Assembly: GCA_964631945.1 (NCBI GenBank)
Contig: CAZWAY010000003.1
Coordinates: forward strand, 62,001 to 126,000
DNA length: 64,000 bases
Direction of reading: 5' to 3'
From: JABFRZ01 sp964631945
Lineage (GTDB): Bacteria; Planctomycetota; UBA1135; GCA-002686595
Shown here: piece by piece, positions 39,835 to 49,326 of the stretch
Layout: each line of letters opens with the position of its first letter
Position numbering within the stretch: position 1 is the stretch's first letter
Notes under the pieces: model-generated
Database searches by the model: none
The model's input: the letters and a program-made list of their open reading frames with translations, nothing else
What the model was told of the DNA's origin: nothing
Position numbers and translations under genes: made by a program

Positions 39835-41958
39835 TCAGTTCTTCCAGTCCTGGAGCCAGTCGTCGGCCTTCCAGGTCGGATCGAAGCCGAGGCTGTCGTC
39901 CCTGAAGACGTAGCCGTCGCCGAGGCTGCCCGTGTTCCCGCCGACCGAGGCCGCCGCCAGGCTGGTGCCGATGGAGAAGGCCAGCGGCGCGACGACCTGG
40001 AACGGCCGCATCATCTCGTTGTCCTCGTGCTCGATGATGTGGCAGTGCCAGACGTACAGTCCGGCCAGGTCGAAGCGTGCCTTCACGCGCGTGACTTCAC
40101 CCGGGTAGGCGATGACCGTGTCCTTGAAGCCCCTTTCCCAGGCCTCCGGAGGACGGATCACGCCGTCGGCGCCCTTGCGGCCGCGCACCTCGAACTGCAC
40201 CAGGTGCAGGTGGATCGGGTGTGCGTCGACGGTGAGGTTGTGGATCTCCCAGATCTCGGTGTCGCCCAGCACGGGCATCTCGGTCACCGGGTCCTGCCAC
40301 ACGAGCGGCGTCGAGCTGCCGTCCGGATTCAGCACGCCCAGCACGGCCGACTGCGGCCCGAAGGGCTCGCCGTTCGGATCCAGGACGACGTTGCCGTCGG
40401 CATCCTGCGAGGCGAGCACGGTGCTCGAGGACTGCTCGTTGAGCGTCAGCTGGCGCACGACGGCCGGATTGCCGAGACGGGCCTGGTTGGGCAGACGCAG
40501 GCTGCTCGGCGGGCTGGAGCTGTCGGAGCCCTGGCGGCGCACGATCCGGAACTGCATCACCTGTCCGGTCGTGGCCGGGTCCGCCGCATCGAAGTCCAGG
40601 TCCGGATCACCGCCGGCGAAGGGCTCGTCCGGGCCACGGTTCAGGAGCCGGATCGTGTTGCCGACGTTGCGGATCAGGCCGAAGTCGACGATCACGTCGG
40701 CGCGCTCGGCCGGCCCGAGCAGCAGGCGCTGGAGCTGGACCGGTTGCGGCAGGAAGCCGCCGTCGCTGCCGATCTGCCAGAAGGGGAGCCCGTTCCCGAA
40801 CTCGAGCAGCAGGAAGCGCGAGCCGCAGCCGTTCAACAGGCGCAGCCGGTAGCGGCGCTGCTCGACGTCCACGGTCGGCCAGGCACGCCCGTTCACGACC
40901 ATCACGTTGCCGAAGAACTCGGGGTTCCAGATCGGCGCGATGTCGCTCGGGCCACCGATGGCCCCCTCCGGGTGGAAGGGGATCTGCAGCTGGCTCGGAT
41001 CCAGGCCCTCGAAGTAGGCGCGGTTGTCGGGATAGAAGAGCGAGCCGTCCGCGTTGAAGGCGCGGTCCTGGATCACGATCGGGATCTCGTAGTAGCGCGC
41101 GCCGGCGGGATCGCCGAGGGCCGGCGCCGGACCGGGCAATCGTCCCGTGACCTGGTCGGCGGGACCGCCGCGCAGCAGGTAGAAGCCCGCCGGGCCGGCA
41201 TAGACGTTCAAGCGCGTCATGCCCAGCGTGTGGTCGTGGTACCACAGCGTCGAGGCGGCCTGGTCGTTCGGATACTGGAAGACCGCGGAGCCGGGGCTCC
41301 ACAGACTGCCGAGCGCTCCGGAGGCCTTGTTCAGGTCGTAGTAGGTTCCGGTGCGGAAGAAGCCGGCCGGAATGTTGGTCGCGTTCGGCAGCCACCAGGC
41401 CTCGGGATAGCCGTCGCTCTCCTGCAGGGTCCGGGCGCCGTGGACGTGCGTCACGATGGGAACCGGTCCGGTGTAGGGCATCGGGTGGTGCCCGTGATCA
41501 TCGCGCGGTCCCGGCGGGTTGGCCCAGTGCAGGGTCTGGTCGACCGCCAAGAGGTGCGGAAGGTAGCGGCCACTGGCATCGACCAGTCCGTTGATCCATT
41601 TCACGCGCACCGGGCGCCGGTACTTCGCCTCGATCGTGAAGGCCGGATAGTTGAAGGTGCCGGCGTGGTTCACGGAGCCGTAGCTCCACACGGTCGTCGC
41701 CGGCATCCCCGGCGGCAGGATCTGCTGCTGGAACTGACGTACGGCGATCTCGTAGTAGTCGATTGCCGTCCCGCCCTGCGAGAGCACCGAGGTGCGCGGC
41801 ATCGCGGGCGGGATGATGAGCGGTTGCACGTACTTCGGGATCGTGTTCGGGTCGAGCGACGGGCCGGTGGCCGCGCCTCCGCCGCCTCCGCCGTGCTGGG
41901 CGCTGGCGACCATGGCCAACGCGACGAGGAATGCGGGGATCGACGTGCTGCGCTTCAT
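39835..41958 (-). CDS. Secreted multicopper oxidase (CotA/bilirubin-oxidase-like)
   Basis: 707 residues from the ATG at 41958, with GGAGAG upstream and a signal peptide ending VASAQH. Copper ligand motifs appear in order: THVHG (about 173), WYHDHTLGM (about 243), HPIHLHLVQF (about 610) and HCHIIEHEDNEMM (about 655), the last holding the Cys and axial Met of the type 1 site. The enzyme would oxidise phenols, bilirubin-like substrates or metal ions with O2 outside the cytoplasm. It stands alone; a link to the copper/mercury genes 28 kb away is not shown. Confidence 0.9.
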   Translation of the reverse strand: MKRSTSIPAFLVALAMVASAQHGGGGGGAATGPSLDPNTIPKYVQPLIIPPAMPRTSVLSQGGTAIDYYEIAVRQFQQQILPPGMPATTVWSYGSVNHAGTFNYPAFTIEAKYRRPVRVKWINGLVDASGRYLPHLLAVDQTLHWANPPGPRDDHGHHPMPYTGPVPIVTHVHGARTLQESDGYPEAWWLPNATNIPAGFFRTGTYYDLNKASGALGSLWSPGSAVFQYPNDQAASTLWYHDHTLGMTRLNVYAGPAGFYLLRGGPADQVTGRLPGPAPALGDPAGARYYEIPIVIQDRAFNADGSLFYPDNRAYFEGLDPSQLQIPFHPEGAIGGPSDIAPIWNPEFFGNVMVVNGRAWPTVDVEQRRYRLRLLNGCGSRFLLLEFGNGLPFWQIGSDGGFLPQPVQLQRLLLGPAERADVIVDFGLIRNVGNTIRLLNRGPDEPFAGGDPDLDFDAADPATTGQVMQFRIVRRQGSDSSSPPSSLRLPNQARLGNPAVVRQLTLNEQSSSTVLASQDADGNVVLDPNGEPFGPQSAVLGVLNPDGSSTPLVWQDPVTEMPVLGDTEIWEIHNLTVDAHPIHLHLVQFEVRGRKGADGVIRPPEAWERGFKDTVIAYPGEVTRVKARFDLAGLYVWHCHIIEHEDNEMMRPFQVVAPLAFSIGTSLAAASVGGNTGSLGDGYVFRDDSLGFDPTWKADDWLQDWKN

Positions 41959-42160
41959 GGGCTTCTCTCCTGCTTCGCTCCGAAGGGGCCGGAGTACCGA
42001 AGTGGAATCCCAGCCCGCCCCATTCACGCGCGGGCCCTGCCGGCGCGCCCTGTGCTCGAGTGCGTACTCCTAGGGTTTGCTGGCCGTAGACGGGGATACG
42101 AAGCCCGGGCTGCGCGCGCGCGGGCACCGCTCGACGAAAAACGACCTCGTACTCGATGGA

Positions 42161-44245
42161 ATGCGACCGGGCACGGTGCCGGCCCTGTCGCCGAGTGCGC
42201 GAGGGACGAGCAATTTCCCGTCCGGGCCGTATCGTGTGCTCGTGGACGGAGCCGTTGGCAGCGCGCCGGACCCGGAGGCCACGGGGCGGCGGTGGCTGAG
42301 CGTCGGCTCCTCGTCCCTGGCGCGTGGCTCCGTGCTCCCGGCGCTCGCCCTCCTGCTCCTGGTGATGTTCGCCTACGCGCCGGTGGTGCGCTGCGGCTTC
42401 ATCTGGGACGACGACGTCCACGTCCAGGCCAACCAGGCGCTGCGAACGGCTGACGGCCTGCGGCGGATCTGGTTCGACCTGCAGGCCACACCGCAGTACT
42501 ACCCGCTCGTCCATACGACCTTCTGGGTCGAGTACCAGCTGTGGGGCCTCGACGCGCGCGGCTACCACGTGGTGAACGTCCTGCTGCACGCCGCGAGCGC
42601 GGTGTTGCTGTGGCGCGTGCTCCGCCGGCTCGAGCTGCGCGGGTCGTGGCTCGCGGCCGCGGTCTTCGCCCTGCACCCGGTCACGGTGGAGTCCGTGGCC
42701 TGGATCACGGAGCGCAAGAACGTCCTCTCCGGCTTCCTCTACCTCGCCGCGGCGGCCCTGTACCTTCGCCACGCCCTGCAACCGATCGACGCGCGGCGCG
42801 CGCGCTCGTACGTCGGGGCGCTGCTCTTGTTCTGCGGCGCGCTCCTGAGCAAGACCGTCACGTGCTCCCTTCCGGCGGCCCTGGTCCTGGTGCTGTGGTG
42901 GAAGCGTGGGCGCCTCCGCCGGGCGGAGATCCTGCCGCTGCTCCCGTTCTTCGCGCTGGGGCTCGCGCTGGGGCTGCTCACCGTCTGGCTGGAGAAGCAC
43001 CACGTCGGCGCCAAGGGCGAGCTGTGGGACTTCTCGCTGGTGGAGCGCTTCCTGATCGCGGGTCGGGCCGTGTGGTTCTACGCGGGCAAGGTGCTGTACC
43101 CGGTCGGGCTCACCTTCGTCTACCCGCGCTGGGAGATCGACGACACGGCCTGGCAGGCGTACCTGTATCCGCTCGCGGCGCTCGGCCTGGTCGCCGCGCT
43201 CTGGCTCGCTCGGCGTCGCATCGGCCGGGGCCCGCTCGCCGCGGTCCTGTTCCATGGCGGCACGCTCCTGCCGGCGCTCGGGTTCTTCGACGTGTACCCG
43301 ATGCAATTCTCCTTCGTCGCCGACCACTTCCAGTACCTCGCCGCGGCCGGGCTGATCGCCGCGCTGGTCAGCGTCGCGGTTCGCGCGAGCGCGCAGCTCG
43401 GTCCCCAGGCGCGACGCGCCGGGCCGCTGGTCGCGCTCGCCGTGCTCGCGACCCTCGGCACGCTCACGTGGCGACAGTGCCCCGTCTACCGCGACCGCGA
43501 GACGCTGTGGCGGGACACCGTGGTGAAGAACCCGGAGGCGTGGATGGCGCAGTACGGCCTGGCGAACGCGCTCCTGGCGCGCGGGGAGCTGACGGAGGCG
43601 GTCGGCCACTACGAGGCCGCGCTGCGGGTCAGGCCCGATCATTCCTGGGCCCACAACAACTTCGGTCTCGCCCTGTCGCGTCTCGGCGATCGGGTGCGAG
43701 GCATGGAGCACTACCACCGCGCGGTCGAGCTGGATCCGGACAACGCCGAGGCACGCTTCAACCTGGCCAATGCCCTCGTCGCCGAAGGCGCGCTCGGCGA
43801 GGCGATCGAGCAGTACCGGGCCGGGCTCGCCACCCAACCCGACGCGGCCCAGGCGCACAGCCTCCTCGCCAAGGCCCTGGTCAGCACCGGCCAGCTGGCG
43901 GAGGCGCTCGAGCACCTCCAGGAAGCGGTGCGGCTGCGCCCGCACTCGCCCGAGCCCCTGCGTCGGATGGCCTGGATCCGCGCGACGGCGGCCGAGCCGG
44001 GCCTGCGCGACGGCTCCGCGGCCGTCCGCTTCGCCGAGCGTGCGGCGGGGATGAGCGAACGCCCCGACGCCGTCGTGCTCGACACGCTCGCGGCAGCCTA
44101 TGCCTGCGCCGGCCGATTCGAGGAGGCCGCGGCGGCGGCGACGCGGGCGCAAGAGCTCGCACGCTCTGCCGGCGAGCGCGACCTCGCCGAGGAAATCGGT
44201 GAGCGCGCCAGGCTCTACCGCGCCGGAACGCCCTATCGGGAGTGA
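42161..44245 (+). CDS. TMTC-like multi-spanning membrane protein with TPR repeats
   Basis: About 694 residues. An N-terminal membrane domain of 8-10 helices begins LALLLLVMFAYAPVV and has an early loop WDDDVHV (a glycosyltransferase-type acidic motif), then HTTFWVEYQLWGL and FALHPVTVESVAWITERKNVLS, the wording of TMTC/PMT-like proteins. From about 460 on there are five to six TPR units (NPEAWMAQYGLANALLARGE, PDHSWAHNNFGLALSRLG and so on). Such proteins are possible O-mannosyl-type transferases. The start is uncertain: ATG 42161 is taken, and a GTG at 42236 or TTG at 42077 would also work. Confidence 0.78.
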   Translation: MRPGTVPALSPSARGTSNFPSGPYRVLVDGAVGSAPDPEATGRRWLSVGSSSLARGSVLPALALLLLVMFAYAPVVRCGFIWDDDVHVQANQALRTADGLRRIWFDLQATPQYYPLVHTTFWVEYQLWGLDARGYHVVNVLLHAASAVLLWRVLRRLELRGSWLAAAVFALHPVTVESVAWITERKNVLSGFLYLAAAALYLRHALQPIDARRARSYVGALLLFCGALLSKTVTCSLPAALVLVLWWKRGRLRRAEILPLLPFFALGLALGLLTVWLEKHHVGAKGELWDFSLVERFLIAGRAVWFYAGKVLYPVGLTFVYPRWEIDDTAWQAYLYPLAALGLVAALWLARRRIGRGPLAAVLFHGGTLLPALGFFDVYPMQFSFVADHFQYLAAAGLIAALVSVAVRASAQLGPQARRAGPLVALAVLATLGTLTWRQCPVYRDRETLWRDTVVKNPEAWMAQYGLANALLARGELTEAVGHYEAALRVRPDHSWAHNNFGLALSRLGDRVRGMEHYHRAVELDPDNAEARFNLANALVAEGALGEAIEQYRAGLATQPDAAQAHSLLAKALVSTGQLAEALEHLQEAVRLRPHSPEPLRRMAWIRATAAEPGLRDGSAAVRFAERAAGMSERPDAVVLDTLAAAYACAGRFEEAAAAATRAQELARSAGERDLAEEIGERARLYRAGTPYRE

Positions 44246-44347
44246 CCTGTCACGGCCGTTCCGGTTACAAGGGCAGGGAGCTGGCGGGCACGGGGCAGTC
44301 CGCTCCAATGGCCGTCCCCGGAGCCCAAGTTCCCGAGAGGAGACTCG

Positions 44348-46009
44348 ATGCGATCGCTTCCTGTTCTGGGCCTCGCGTTCCTCGCCCTGCCGTTGGCCGT
44401 TGGGGCCGGACAGCGGCCTGGCTTGATCAACGGTGACTTCGAGGGCGATCGGGTCGGCGAAGCGCCCAAGGGCTGGTTCTTGCCCAAGCCCTGCGCGGAC
44501 GCCGGATACGAGCTCCTCGTGACCCAGGACTCCGCAGCGGCCGGCCAGCGCAGCGTCGCGCTGAGCGGCCCGGGCAAGGAGCAGGGCATGTTCGGCAACT
44601 GCATGCAGAACGTCGATGCCGCACCGTTCCGCGGCAAGCGGCTGCGCTTCTCGGCCGCGGTGCGCTGCGAGCCCGCCGACGAGGCCAGCCGCGCGCAGCT
44701 GTGGTTCCGGGTGGATCGTCCCGAGCGCCAGCCGGCCTTCTTCGACAACATGGGCGAGCGGCCGATCCGCAGCGGAGAGTGGCGACACTACGAGATCGTC
44801 GGCGACGTCGCCGAGGACGCTGACTCGATCGCCCTCGGCCTGATGCTGCTCGGCGGCGGGACCGCCATGCTCGACGAGGTCACGCTCGAGGTCACGGACG
44901 GGAACGTGCCCACGACCGGCGTCCGGGGAGTTGCGGGCGCCCCGGGGCTCGCCGTGGCGGCGTACGCCGCACGGGCCCAGGCCGCGCGCGGCGCCGAAGT
45001 CGCGGCGTTTCGATTCCCGCTCCCGCTCGCCTACCGCGACCAGACTCCACTCACGTTCCGCCTGCAGCTCGAGCCCGCCGGCGTGGAGGCCAGCGTCGCG
45101 ATCAGCGCCGGTCCAGGGCCGAACCGCGTGCTCGAGCTCGAGCTGCGCAACGTGCCGCAGGGCACCGAGCTGTCCCTGCGCTACGAGTCGGTCGTGCTGG
45201 TGGAGCCGTCTCCTTTCGACAGCGTGCCCGTCAAGGCCGATTTTCCGGCCCGGTGGCCCGAGGAGGCCTCGCCCTGGCTGGCGGCCAGCTGGTGCTGCGA
45301 CTCGGAGGACGAACGGATCAAGGCGATCGGGGCCGAGCTCCGCTCGGCGAACGCGGACGTGAGGGCCGTCGTGCGGGGGGTCCTGCAGCGTTCGCAGGAG
45401 ATCTTCCGGCGGAGCAACGGCCACGTGCGCAACCTCACCGCGGTCGAAGCGCTCGACCGACAGGGGTCGTGCACGAGCTGCGCGAACCTCGTCACGGCGT
45501 TGCTGCGCGCCGCGGGCGTCCCGGCCCGGATCCTCTCTGGCTATCCGCTCTGGAGCGGTCCGCTGCAGACGCACTACATCGTCGAGGCATTCGTGCCCGG
45601 CTATGGCTGGTACCCGCTCGAGTCGACCCTGGGTCGGGAGCCTTGGCCCAACTGCCAGCAGATCAACGTCAGCCTCGTGCCGATCGAGCACGAAGCCGAG
45701 GCACTGGCTCGACAGCGAGCCTGCGCGGCCGGCGCCGTGCCGTTCATGACCTTGACGGAGCACGCGACGGGCTCCCCGATCTCCTGGCAAGGCACGCTGA
45801 AGCCCGCCTGCGATCACGAGGGCAGGTTCCTGTGTCCGCTCGAAGCCGACGCCGCGGAGTGGCAGGCCGCTCGTGAGTGGGCCCGCGGGCGGTGGCAGCG
45901 ATGGCTCGAGTCGAAGCCCGAGATCCGCGCGGGGAAGCTGGAGTTCGGGCCGGCGAGCGAGGCTCTGGCGGCGACGACGCTCGCCGACCTGCGCTCCACG
46001 CTGCGCTGA
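44348..46009 (+). CDS. Secreted transglutaminase-like protein with N-terminal carbohydrate-binding-like domain
   Basis: 553 residues from ATG 44348 (GAGAGGAGA upstream), signal peptide ending AVGAG. The N-terminal 190 residues look like a jelly-roll domain (LINGDFEGD, YELLVTQDSAAAGQRSVALSG, LDEVTLEV). A transglutaminase-like core follows: QGSCTSCANLVTALLRAAGVPAR near 375 (catalytic Cys), HYIVEAFVPGYGWYPLEST near 410 (His and Asp/Glu). Microbial relatives act as cysteine proteases or on peptide crosslinks. Four cysteines near the active site may form disulfides. Confidence 0.82.
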   Translation: MRSLPVLGLAFLALPLAVGAGQRPGLINGDFEGDRVGEAPKGWFLPKPCADAGYELLVTQDSAAAGQRSVALSGPGKEQGMFGNCMQNVDAAPFRGKRLRFSAAVRCEPADEASRAQLWFRVDRPERQPAFFDNMGERPIRSGEWRHYEIVGDVAEDADSIALGLMLLGGGTAMLDEVTLEVTDGNVPTTGVRGVAGAPGLAVAAYAARAQAARGAEVAAFRFPLPLAYRDQTPLTFRLQLEPAGVEASVAISAGPGPNRVLELELRNVPQGTELSLRYESVVLVEPSPFDSVPVKADFPARWPEEASPWLAASWCCDSEDERIKAIGAELRSANADVRAVVRGVLQRSQEIFRRSNGHVRNLTAVEALDRQGSCTSCANLVTALLRAAGVPARILSGYPLWSGPLQTHYIVEAFVPGYGWYPLESTLGREPWPNCQQINVSLVPIEHEAEALARQRACAAGAVPFMTLTEHATGSPISWQGTLKPACDHEGRFLCPLEADAAEWQAAREWARGRWQRWLESKPEIRAGKLEFGPASEALAATTLADLRSTLR

Positions 46010-46046
46010 CCTTGGCAAGCGTCAGCCCACTCGCGACCATGGCCGC

Positions 46047-46283
46047 ATGGCAAAGTCCCCCTGTCCGCTGTCGCAGTCGCAGTTCCTGGCCAAGGCCGAA
46101 CCCCTCACGGTCAGCATCAACGGTCAGGACATGCTGGCCGAGGTGAAGGCGTTCTCGACGGGCTCGTTCGGCTGGTACCTGAACGGCAAGACCACCGTGA
46201 TGGTCGACGGCAAGGCGGTGTCGATCCAGATCGGCATGAACCTCACGATCGTCGGCAGCAAGGAAGCCCCGCGGGAGGGGTGA
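46047..46283 (+). CDS. Small conserved-looking protein of unknown function
   Basis: 78 residues from ATG 46047, 37 bases after the transglutaminase gene. No signal peptide or membrane segment. The sequence has a compact beta-rich pattern (LTVSINGQDMLAEVKAF, GSFGWYLNGKTTVMVDG, VSIQIGMNLTIVGS) and normal codon bias, which supports a real gene. No family is recognised. Confidence 0.55.
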   Translation: MAKSPCPLSQSQFLAKAEPLTVSINGQDMLAEVKAFSTGSFGWYLNGKTTVMVDGKAVSIQIGMNLTIVGSKEAPREG

Positions 46284-46430
46284 TCGACCGGCGCACGCGG
46301 GCCAGCGGTCATGGGCGCGATGGACGGACCGCGGCGGCCTTGCCGCGGACGTCCGGGCAACGCTGGACACGGCGGGATGGACTCGGCTAGCCTCCGCGCC
46401 GTTCGAACCCCTCAACAGAGGTCATGTAGC

Positions 46431-46730
46431 ATGCTTCGCAAGGCCCTCGGCAGCGCGTTCCTCGGCTCGACACTCCTGCTCACCTCCGGGTGCGTCTTCA
46501 CCAACGTGAAGGTGCCGCTGGACACCAACCTCGAGGAGACGCAGCTCGGCAGCAAGACCGGCGAGTCGAGTTCCCAGGGCCTGCTGTGGCTGGTCGCCTG
46601 GGGCGATTCCGGGACCCAGGCCGCCGCGCAGAACGGCGGCATCACGACCCTGCTGCACGCCGACCAGAAGATCTTCAGCATCCTCTTCGGCCTGTACTCC
46701 AAGCAAACGACGATCGTCTACGGGAACTGA
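46431..46730 (+). CDS. TRL-like lipoprotein
   Basis: 99 residues; signal peptide with lipobox TSGC (C21). The body, LGSKTGESSSQGLLWLVAWGDSG, then AAAQNGGITTLLHADQK and ILFGLYSKQTTIVYG, matches the TRL (tRNA-associated-locus-like) lipoprotein family: GD-AA-NGGI core and YG ending. Function unknown. One base separates it from a second TRL-like gene, so they are co-transcribed. Confidence 0.8.
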   Translation: MLRKALGSAFLGSTLLLTSGCVFTNVKVPLDTNLEETQLGSKTGESSSQGLLWLVAWGDSGTQAAAQNGGITTLLHADQKIFSILFGLYSKQTTIVYGN

Positions 46731-46731
46731 G

Positions 46732-47049
46732 ATGACGAGGGTCCTGCTCGCCCTCATCGCGTGCCTGGTGCCGGTCGTCTCCGGCTGTGCAAGTCCCCAG
46801 GGGGCCATCTTCACGCACACGATCCAGCCGCTCACCACGGACTTCCACGAGACGCCCGCGGTGGGGGTCGAGGCGGCGGGAGACGTGAAGGAGATCGACT
46901 ACTACGTCCGCGTGCTGTGGAGCACCAACGGGATCGGGGCGATCGCGAAGGCGAATGGCTTCGACAAGGTGTACTACGCCGATCTGGAGACGCTGAGCGT
47001 CCTCGGGATCTGGACCCAGCAGTGGGTCCGCGTATACGGGACCCGCTAG
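46732..47049 (+). CDS. Second TRL-like lipoprotein
   Basis: 105 residues; lipobox VSGC near residue 20. The C-terminal part (IDYYVRVLWSTNGIGAIAKANGFDKVYYADLE, ending WVRVYGTR) follows the same TRL pattern as its upstream neighbour but is more diverged, lacking the GDS-AA segment. Probably an old duplication. It starts one base after the previous stop. Confidence 0.72.
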   Translation: MTRVLLALIACLVPVVSGCASPQGAIFTHTIQPLTTDFHETPAVGVEAAGDVKEIDYYVRVLWSTNGIGAIAKANGFDKVYYADLETLSVLGIWTQQWVRVYGTR

Positions 47050-47054
47050 CGCGT

Positions 47055-47072
47055 GGCCCGCTCCGGCGGGCC
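47055..47072 (+). terminator. GC hairpin after the TRL pair
   Basis: GGCCCGC-TCCG-GCGGGCC is a perfect 7-bp stem with a tetraloop, six bases after the TRL stop. No T-run follows, so this is a likely but not certain terminator. Confidence 0.5.
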
Positions 47073-47427
47073 TCGATGCGGGTTCGGCGCAGCCACGAGG
47101 GACGAGTTCCAGGCGCACGCCGGAGATTCCTGCGAGCCACCTGAAGCAACTGCCTCCGGCAATCGGAGCGGATCTGCTCGGGCAGCGAGTGCACTTCCAC
47201 GCACGGAGTCGTGCTCCGTACGCACTTCGCCTGATCGGTGAACGACGGAGAGGCGAGCCTCGCGACGACTTGCCGCGCGCTCTCGTGACAGCCTGGACAC
47301 GCGCGGCTCGCCTGGCCAACGGAGTGCTACAGCACTCGTCGTCGAGATCGGAGCGCGCCCCTGTCGGCCTGGAACACGAAAGAGCGCGGGGGCTTCGCAT
47401 CCACCAGCGACTCCCCGGAGCACCAAG
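47073..47427. other. Intergenic stretch before the cytochrome gene
   Basis: No gene is supported. The last bases before ATG 47428 (CCCCGGAGCACCAAG) contain a GGAG ribosome site. I could not identify a promoter with confidence. Confidence 0.4.
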
Positions 47428-49149
47428 ATGAGAACCATGATGCGCACTGTTGTCCTCGCCGCACCGAGCGCACTCCTCCTGGCCGTGGCCTGCGGAGGTG
47501 GGGGCTCGAGCGGCGCGAGCTCCGGCGGCGGGACGTCGATCACCGGGGACTACAAGGTCTTCGCGGCCAACGACCTCGGCATGCACTGCATCGACCAGGA
47601 CTTCTCGACCTTCGGGGTCCTGCCGCCGTTCAACGTGGTGAACGCCCAGGTCGTGCAGCGCACGACCGGCGGCCGTCCGCGGCTCCAGACCGGCTTCACG
47701 CTCGACGTGACCTACTCGAGCGTGGCGGACGCCAGCGGGTCGATGACCTCGACCAGCATCGGCAAGACGAACTTCTGGGAGTACGCCGCGGGACTGTTCG
47801 GGGTCGCCCTGGCGCCCGGCGTGGGACTCACCGGCCTGGCCATGCCGGCCGACGGAACCCCGCCGGGACCGCAGGGCATGCCCTATCAGGCGTCGTCGGG
47901 TTGGTTCCGCGCGGCCGGGATACCCATCACCAACCGGGACGATCGCGGTGGAGTGAACCCCTACCCGCTGCTCCGCATCCGTGCCCTCAGCCCGGGCACG
48001 GGCGCGGTCCTGGCTCACACGGACGTGGTGGTGCCCGTCTCGGACGAGACGGAGTGTCGCACGTGCCACGCGACGGGCGCGATCGCCGCCAGCGCGCCGG
48101 GTATCGCCTGGTCCGCCGAGCCCGCGCTCGAGCTGCAGGCGCGCCGCAACGTGCTCCTCTTGCACGACGCGCGCCAGGGCACCCAGCTCCTGGACAGCCA
48201 GCCTGTGCTGTGCTCGCGCTGCCACTACTCGCTCGCGCTCGACCTCGCCGGCTCCGGCCCGAGCGGAGCGCAACTCGGGCACGACACCTTCTCGGCCGTG
48301 ATGCACGCCTTCCACGGACGGCAGCGCGACGGCAACGGCGACCCGCTCTTCCCGCCCGATGGCAGCACGCTCCAGACCTGCTACCAGTGCCACCCTGGAC
48401 GCATCACGGAGTGCCAGCGCGGTGCCATGAAGACCGGCGGGCTCTCCTGCCGCGATTGTCACGGGAACATGCTCGACGTGGGGGGCGAGGACCTGCTCGC
48501 GCCGGGGGGCAGCCTGGATGGCGCCGCGGACCTCGACCACCGGCGTCCGTGGCTCGACCTGCCGCGCTGTCAGGCGTGCCACACCGGCGATGCGCTCGAG
48601 CACCTGCAGGGCCCGAACCTCGTGCTGGCGCCGGACGGCATCCGCCTGCGGCAGGCCTGGCGCAACGGCGACCCGGCCGCTTCGCCGATCCTGGCGGTGA
48701 ATCGGCGCTTCGCCGAGAGTCCGGATTCGCTCTACCGCAACAGCACGGGACACGGCGGCATGGCCTGCTGGGCGTGTCACGGCAGCCCCCACGCCGAATG
48801 GCCCAACGCGGATCCGGCCGCCAACGACAACCTCGCCGCGCGCGAGCTGCAGGGCCACACCGGGACGATCGTGGAGTGCGCCACCTGTCATGAAGCGGGG
48901 ACGCTGGGCGCGAGCCTGGGTGGTCCTCACGGCATGCACCCGGTCGACTCGCGCTGGGCCGGCGAGTCCCACGGCAGCCTCTACCGCCGCGATCGCGCGG
49001 CTTGCCAGGCCTGTCACGGACTGAATCTGGAGGGCACAGTGCTCGCGCGAGTTGCGGTCCAGCGCACCTTCAGCGGCGAGGAGAGCTCACGCGTACTCCA
49101 GCAGGGGAAACAGGTGAGCTGCGACCTGTGCCACTCCAAGCCGCGCTGA
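47428..49149 (+). CDS. Nine-haem c-type cytochrome lipoprotein
   Basis: 573 residues; the lipoprotein signal ends AVAC, then a Gly/Ser linker. Residues 35-200 are free of haem motifs (NDLGMHCIDQDFSTFG, an N-terminal domain of unclear kind). Nine CxxCH sites follow: CRTCH, CSRCH, CYQCH, CRDCH, CQACH, CWACH, CATCH, CQACH and CDLCH. The protein should act in periplasmic or extracellular electron transfer. It is immediately upstream of a di-haem peroxidase-type gene on the same strand (178-base gap). Confidence 0.88.
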   Translation: MRTMMRTVVLAAPSALLLAVACGGGGSSGASSGGGTSITGDYKVFAANDLGMHCIDQDFSTFGVLPPFNVVNAQVVQRTTGGRPRLQTGFTLDVTYSSVADASGSMTSTSIGKTNFWEYAAGLFGVALAPGVGLTGLAMPADGTPPGPQGMPYQASSGWFRAAGIPITNRDDRGGVNPYPLLRIRALSPGTGAVLAHTDVVVPVSDETECRTCHATGAIAASAPGIAWSAEPALELQARRNVLLLHDARQGTQLLDSQPVLCSRCHYSLALDLAGSGPSGAQLGHDTFSAVMHAFHGRQRDGNGDPLFPPDGSTLQTCYQCHPGRITECQRGAMKTGGLSCRDCHGNMLDVGGEDLLAPGGSLDGAADLDHRRPWLDLPRCQACHTGDALEHLQGPNLVLAPDGIRLRQAWRNGDPAASPILAVNRRFAESPDSLYRNSTGHGGMACWACHGSPHAEWPNADPAANDNLAARELQGHTGTIVECATCHEAGTLGASLGGPHGMHPVDSRWAGESHGSLYRRDRAACQACHGLNLEGTVLARVAVQRTFSGEESSRVLQQGKQVSCDLCHSKPR

Positions 49150-49326
49150 ACTCGTCCGGATCCGCGTGGCGCGCACGCTGGCGGTCTTCCGCGGGGTCGC
49201 ACTAGTCCGTATTGCGTCTTCCTAAGGGGAGGGCAAAATCGAGCCAGTCGCGGGCTGTTCGCTGGATTCGAGGTCTCCCGCCGGGAGCTGGGTTCGGGAG
49301 CCCGGGAGCAAGAACGGGGTGATTCC

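Noticed and set aside
36730..42453. 1907-codon open frame on the plus strand
   Set aside because: It runs antisense across the sigma-carboxypeptidase fusion and the multicopper oxidase, both with clear domains on the minus strand. The antisense translation is Arg/Ala/Gly-rich without domains, as expected from GC-driven codon bias.
41498..46018. 1506-codon open frame on the minus strand
   Set aside because: Antisense to the TMTC-like and transglutaminase-like genes; composition is typical of a shadow frame.
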